This document shows, in pieces, positions 60,219 to 64,000 of a stretch of DNA of 64,000 nucleotides (its first letter is position 1; each line of letters begins with the position of its first letter). Where the stretch lies: contig SVFN01000002.1 in assembly GCA_015056815.1 (NCBI GenBank), forward strand, positions 62,001 through 126,000. Direction: 5' to 3'. Below the pieces are notes generated by a model that searched no databases, was not told the origin of the DNA, and was given only the letters and a program-made list of their open reading frames with translations. The DNA comes from Lachnospiraceae bacterium (GTDB lineage Bacteria; Bacillota; Clostridia; Lachnospirales; Lachnospiraceae). The translations under genes and the position numbers were made by a program.

Positions 60219-63200
60219 TTATTTACTGTTTCGTTTTGCTTTAAGGGTAGTCACCTTGCTGTTTGCGAGGACGACCTTCTTGCCATCGATCATCTTGTAG
60301 GCGCTTACATATACACAGATATCCTTTTTCCGGTTCAGTTTCTTTCCACCAATCTTTAAGACCTTCGTCTTTCCGGTCGTGCTCTTCTTGATGTTTTTCG
60401 TCACCTTTTTGAACTTTTTGCCGGCGTACTGTACATAAACATCATAGCCGTCTGCCTCTTTACAAGTTGTCCAGCTGATCTTTATGTCTTTTGTCTTTGC
60501 CTTCACCTTGACCGGTTTGGACATGGCTGCGGACGCTGCTTTTTTCGCATTCGCAAGCGCATCTTCCAGCTTTTTCAAAGCTACTTGTTCATCTTCCAGC
60601 TTTTTCAAAGCTACTTGTGCATCTTCCAGCTTTTTCAAAGCTACTTGAGCATCTTCCAGTTTTTTCTTCGTCGCTGCATCAACTTTCTGCTTCTGGTCAT
60701 CGCTCAATGCATCGTATGTTTTTGCTGCTGCCTCGATCGCCGCCTTATCCGCAAGCTTCACACTGTCAGATGCGGGAAGCTCACTGATCAGCGTCGTGGA
60801 AGCAAGCGCTGCTTTGGTATCCGCTTCTTCCTTCTCTTCCTTCATAAGCTGCGCATCCGTCTTTACTGCATTTAGGGCTTCCTTGGCTGCCGCAAGGGCT
60901 TCCACTGCCTCAGCAGGTGTTGCCGCTTCCTCGATTGCCTGATAACCGGCCTCCCTGGCATCTGCAAGTTCCTTCTGCTGCACTGCTCGGTAATCCGTCT
61001 GATTCTTTGCATCATAGAAATCTTCGAGACGCTCCTTCGCAGCTTTCTTGGCCGCTGCAAGCTGTGCTGCTGCAGCTGACTCCGTTTCTGCATCTGCTTC
61101 AGCTTTTGTCTTAAGTGCATCGATTGCTTTCTTTGCATCTGTAAGTGCTCTTTTTACACCCTTCACTGTAGATGCATCATCGATCACTTCTTTTCCTCTT
61201 GAAACCTCTGCTGCATATGCATCTCCATCTGCAAATACAACATCATACTTGTAATTTCCAAGCTCTGACTTTGCTGTTGTCTTAGCTTCTGCAAGTGCCT
61301 GTGCATCTGCTTCCTTCTGAGTCTTTAAGGCATTGATTGCAGTACTAAAATCCACTAATGCTTTAGCTACTGTGCCGGGAGCCTGGTTCTCACTGTCGCC
61401 TATTGCGGTTGCGGCTTTGATCGCCGCTTCTGCTGTAGTCTTAGCTGCGGTCACTTTGTTCTGATCATCTGTTACATATTCTTCCGGATCAACTATATTA
61501 ACCTTTGCCAAAGCTGTTGCCTTAGCATCTTCAAGTTCCTGTTCTGCTGCAATCTTTGCTTCTGTTGCTTCCAACTTAGATAAAGAGTCTTCGGAAACCA
61601 GAAGTTTCTGCCTATCAGTGAGAAGTTCATATGCAATTCGCGCGTATATTACTTCTTTTTCATCACTTTCATCGTTCAACTTGTCGATCCTGCCAGTCAC
61701 AAGGTCGACTGCTTCCCGATCCTTAGGGTCAACAGTGATTTTGGCCGTCACATATTCCGGTGTGCTATCGTTATGATTCTCGTCTCCCACAACCTTGTAC
61801 CAGACATAGTAGGTTTCGGCGTCGGTGGCGGTGGGAATGGATGCGATATAAAGGGATTCATCCGTCGGTGCTATGTTCTCAGTGGTTACGGTGTAGTAAA
61901 AGTCACCACCGGTGGCCGATCCTGCCCTAATCAGCGTCTTAACGGTTCCGTCCCAGATCAGCTCGAGCCCTACCGGCACCGTCATGCTAAGATCCGCTTT
62001 TTCGATGCTGAAATACACTGTCTGTTTTGCGATCGTGTAGTTTCCGGTATCCTCATTTGTTTTCGCATCTGTGACGGTCAGGCTCGCAGTGTTTGTCCCG
62101 GCATTGATATTGTCTGACCAGGTCACCGAATACTCGCTGCTGTCAATGATTGTATCGCCATCCTTGGCCATGACTGTGTCATAGATTTTAGGGGTACCGT
62201 CATAGGTTAAGATTTCCCCCGAGGTCGTGACTGTCGGGATGACTTCTTTGGGAAGAATAGCGAACTCCTTCTTCGCCTCGCTTCCCTTATAATTCCCGAT
62301 ACCGATGATCGTCACGGTATATTTTCCGGCGTTTTTTATCTCCGAGGGGGAATAGGATTCCACGATATAATCGGTACCCTCCACGAGGACAGCATCTCCC
62401 AATGACACCTTTACCGTTGGATTCTTTGCCTGACCGTTATAATACGATCCTTCCTGCCCATTAAACAGGACAGTTACGTTATCTTCAGAAAAGCCCCAGC
62501 AGGCATAAAGAGTCTTATCGCCCGTGCTGCCCTTCGGTATCGTGGTGACGGGTTCTCCTGATAAAGATGGATTGTCGTACCAGCCCTTGAAAGGGAGGCT
62601 TCTGTGGGTCGGATCAACCAGCATGATCGTATCCGTTGTGATGTAATACTTCGCGGGATTCGCCTCGTCGTTTTTGCCGCCTGCCAGATCATAAGTGAGC
62701 TTATACTCTACAGGTGCCCACTGAGCGTAGAGAGTTATCTGTGCGTTACTTTCCTCTGTGAGGTTTTGCACCCTCTCCCTGTCTGTGTACCGCGTGCCGG
62801 TGCCGTCAGCAGCCACCGTCCAGCCTGCAAAGAAATAGCCCTCCCGTGTAAAGGTATTAACGGATAGCGGTACTGCCCCCGCATCATAGGTGAAGCTCTG
62901 CGGAGACATTGATCCCCCAATAGTGTCATTTGTGTTCGCATCGAAGACAACTTGATAGGTGTTCGCCGTCCACTTAGCATAGAGAGTTTTATCTTCTGAA
63001 ACAGCTTCTGAGAAATTGTACGCATTCCGGCATCCCTCATCACTGTACCAGCCTCCAAAGGAGTAGCCCGTGCGGGTGGGCGAAGAATCCGGCGCTATGC
63101 AGATTCCACCGGAAGCAATGAACTGTGCCGGAACCGCCGTACCTCCATTACTCTCGAAACTGACGATATGTGCACTGTCACTGCACCACTTTGCGTACAG

Positions 63201-64000
63201 CGTCATATCACCCGTTACCGGCGTATTGCCAAAATCAAAAGGTGTCTCAAGCCCGCTCGTTGTGTACCAGCCGCCAAAGGTATAATCACCATTCGCGGGC
63301 GCAGGATCCGGCGCAGTGATCTTCACCTTGTCCGACGCAACCACAACCACCGGGTCAACTGCAGAGCCGCCCATGGAGTCAAAGGTCACCTTGTATGCCG
63401 GGATGATCTTCTTTCCCGCACAGTTTTCCGCTGTGGCAACGGTGGTCTTATCTTCATCCAGCACGAAAGCTTTATCAAAAGTCAGCTTACCGCCGATGCT
63501 GTCGGTATCGATATAGTCGTTCCTGTTCCTCCAGCCGAGATGGATGATGTGATCATCCTTAGGACTTGTTCCATTTCCGATCCCTTTTGCATAGGTTGCA
63601 GGGTAGCTTTTATCGCTTTCACCGGCAACAGCCGTGATCCTGCCGCCATGGATGAAGATCCTGTTGTCATTTCCATTGCCACCATAACCTCCTCCAATGC
63701 CGGCCTGACTAATCCAGCCCTTTGCTCCGCCCTTTGCATAGACAGTACCGTTATTGATCGTTATACTGCCGGAATTCCCATACATACCTCCTCCAATACC
63801 TGTACCGTATCCGCCCACAGCTCTGATATCACCGCCGTTTATGATGATCGTGCCGCATTTTCCATACACTCCTTGCAGCTGCAGATTTGAGCCGCCGATC
63901 GCGGCATAGTAATCCTCTGACGTAAGCCCTTCTATCGTCAGCTTCCCTGTGCCCGCAGACTGCCCGGTGATCACAAGCGTATTTCCGGCATCAACTCCGA
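60219..64000 (-). CDS. Very large surface protein, 5' end outside the window
   Basis: At least 1260 aa; the frame stays open to the window edge, so start and signal peptide are not seen. Visible order from the N-side: Gly-rich repeats of the IGGGYGGNG and INGGDIRAVGG kind (a beta-helix-like autotransporter/carbohydrate fold); four Listeria-Bacteroides (InlB-B) repeats, each with F-x-GWY and ending TLYAxW; MBG/Ig-like domains; about 450 residues of Ala/Lys/Glu-rich helices like FIVAR or coiled-coil spacers; a 30-bp tandem repeat zone; and a C-terminal fibronectin-III-like domain ending in a Lys-rich tail. No LPXTG is seen. Likely an adhesin or matrix protein. Confidence 0.85.
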   Translation of the reverse strand, partial: GVDAGNTLVITGQSAGTGKLTIEGLTSEDYYAAIGGSNLQLQGVYGKCGTIIINGGDIRAVGGYGTGIGGGMYGNSGSITINNGTVYAKGGAKGWISQAGIGGGYGGNGNDNRIFIHGGRITAVAGESDKSYPATYAKGIGNGTSPKDDHIIHLGWRNRNDYIDTDSIGGKLTFDKAFVLDEDKTTVATAENCAGKKIIPAYKVTFDSMGGSAVDPVVVVASDKVKITAPDPAPANGDYTFGGWYTTSGLETPFDFGNTPVTGDMTLYAKWCSDSAHIVSFESNGGTAVPAQFIASGGICIAPDSSPTRTGYSFGGWYSDEGCRNAYNFSEAVSEDKTLYAKWTANTYQVVFDANTNDTIGGSMSPQSFTYDAGAVPLSVNTFTREGYFFAGWTVAADGTGTRYTDRERVQNLTEESNAQITLYAQWAPVEYKLTYDLAGGKNDEANPAKYYITTDTIMLVDPTHRSLPFKGWYDNPSLSGEPVTTIPKGSTGDKTLYACWGFSEDNVTVLFNGQEGSYYNGQAKNPTVKVSLGDAVLVEGTDYIVESYSPSEIKNAGKYTVTIIGIGNYKGSEAKKEFAILPKEVIPTVTTSGEILTYDGTPKIYDTVMAKDGDTIIDSSEYSVTWSDNINAGTNTASLTVTDAKTNEDTGNYTIAKQTVYFSIEKADLSMTVPVGLELIWDGTVKTLIRAGSATGGDFYYTVTTENIAPTDESLYIASIPTATDAETYYVWYKVVGDENHNDSTPEYVTAKITVDPKDREAVDLVTGRIDKLNDESDEKEVIYARIAYELLTDRQKLLVSEDSLSKLEATEAKIAAEQELEDAKATALAKVNIVDPEEYVTDDQNKVTAAKTTAEAAIKAATAIGDSENQAPGTVAKALVDFSTAINALKTQKEADAQALAEAKTTAKSELGNYKYDVVFADGDAYAAEVSRGKEVIDDASTVKGVKRALTDAKKAIDALKTKAEADAETESAAAAQLAAAKKAAKERLEDFYDAKNQTDYRAVQQKELADAREAGYQAIEEAATPAEAVEALAAAKEALNAVKTDAQLMKEEKEEADTKAALASTTLISELPASDSVKLADKAAIEAAAKTYDALSDDQKQKVDAATKKKLEDAQVALKKLEDAQVALKKLEDEQVALKKLEDALANAKKAASAAMSKPVKVKAKTKDIKISWTTCKEADGYDVYVQYAGKKFKKVTKNIKKSTTGKTKVLKIGGKKLNRKKDICVYVSAYKMIDGKKVVLANSKVTTLKAKRNSK
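60561..60650 (-). repeat. 30-bp tandem repeat in the surface-protein gene
   Basis: Three near-identical 30-bp units (60561-60590, 60591-60620, 60621-60650), differing by one or two bases, and a partial fourth. They encode KKLEDAQVAL-type decapeptides, preserving the frame and the heptad-like helix. Copy number is likely to vary. Confidence 0.92.

Noticed and set aside
1-64000. CRISPR arrays, rRNA genes, complete insertion sequences
   Set aside because: No regular repeat-spacer pattern, rRNA signature or transposase was seen anywhere on either strand.

Overview
The window reads as chromosome of a gut-type Lachnospiraceae bacterium (Bacillota, Clostridia). The basis is low-to-middling GC, Gram-positive type Shine-Dalgarno and sigma-A promoters, a tRNA without encoded CCA, an oxygen-sensitive metabolism (class III ribonucleotide reductase, indolepyruvate:ferredoxin oxidoreductase) and small families typical of that group (DUF6142, DUF6110, DUF3793, DUF4869, a FeoB-associated Cys-rich peptide). 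The species cannot be named from sequence alone. All convincing genes lie on the minus strand except one DtxR-family regulator and one integrase remnant.

Layout. 1-8.9 kb: tRNA-Trp, then an AT-rich type I restriction-modification island (hsdM, hsdS, hsdR) carrying cargo between hsdS and hsdR (DUF4238, DUF4869, a very small P-loop ATPase, a frameshifted ORF and a decayed second DUF4869 copy), with a tyrosine-recombinase stump at its far end. 9-19.3 kb: radA; a clpC-iorA-iorB-paaK run; a GntR/YtrA-type repressor with a visible operator; a membrane SH3b protein. 19.3-26.3 kb: purE-purM-purN-purD, an M29 peptidase, two small membrane proteins and pyrE. 26.4-34 kb: a secreted polysaccharide locus with two GH43 enzymes flanking a LamG/Big/BspA-like protein. 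34.3-42.5 kb: trpD, a VanZ-like protein, DUF1015, pyrF, an nrdD with a fused glutaredoxin-like domain behind tandem NrdR boxes, and a TPR lipoprotein. 42.5-49.4 kb: an EF-G-like ribosomal-protection GTPase fused to a Rae1/YacP-type NYN nuclease, a double GNAT protein, folD, fchA, glutathione peroxidase and a flavodoxin. 49.8-59.1 kb: a metal-homeostasis block (Fur-like regulator, FeoB-associated peptide, feoB, feoA, DtxR-like regulator, P1B ATPase, DUF6110, flavodoxin, DUF3793, ZIP transporter). 59.4-64 kb: an orphan receiver and the 3' part of a very large surface protein that runs off the window.

How it fits together. The metal block has a readable regulatory logic. A 16-bp palindrome GTTAGTNNNNNCTAAC occurs four times, at the promoters of feoAB, the DUF3793-flavodoxin unit (two copies) and the ZIP gene, three of them overlapping or abutting a -10 element. 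The divergently transcribed DtxR-like protein is the natural candidate to bind it. A second, Fur-box-like motif (TTGTTGA-N9-TCAACAA) occurs between feoA and dtxR and again inside a 43-bp perfect palindrome before the DUF6110-ATPase unit. In the fchA-folD-GNAT-GTPase/NYN run, the FolD lacks the lysine and glutamine needed for cyclohydrolase activity and FchA lies directly upstream, which suggests a split of the two folate steps. The most unusual single protein is the ribosomal-protection-GTPase/Rae1 fusion.
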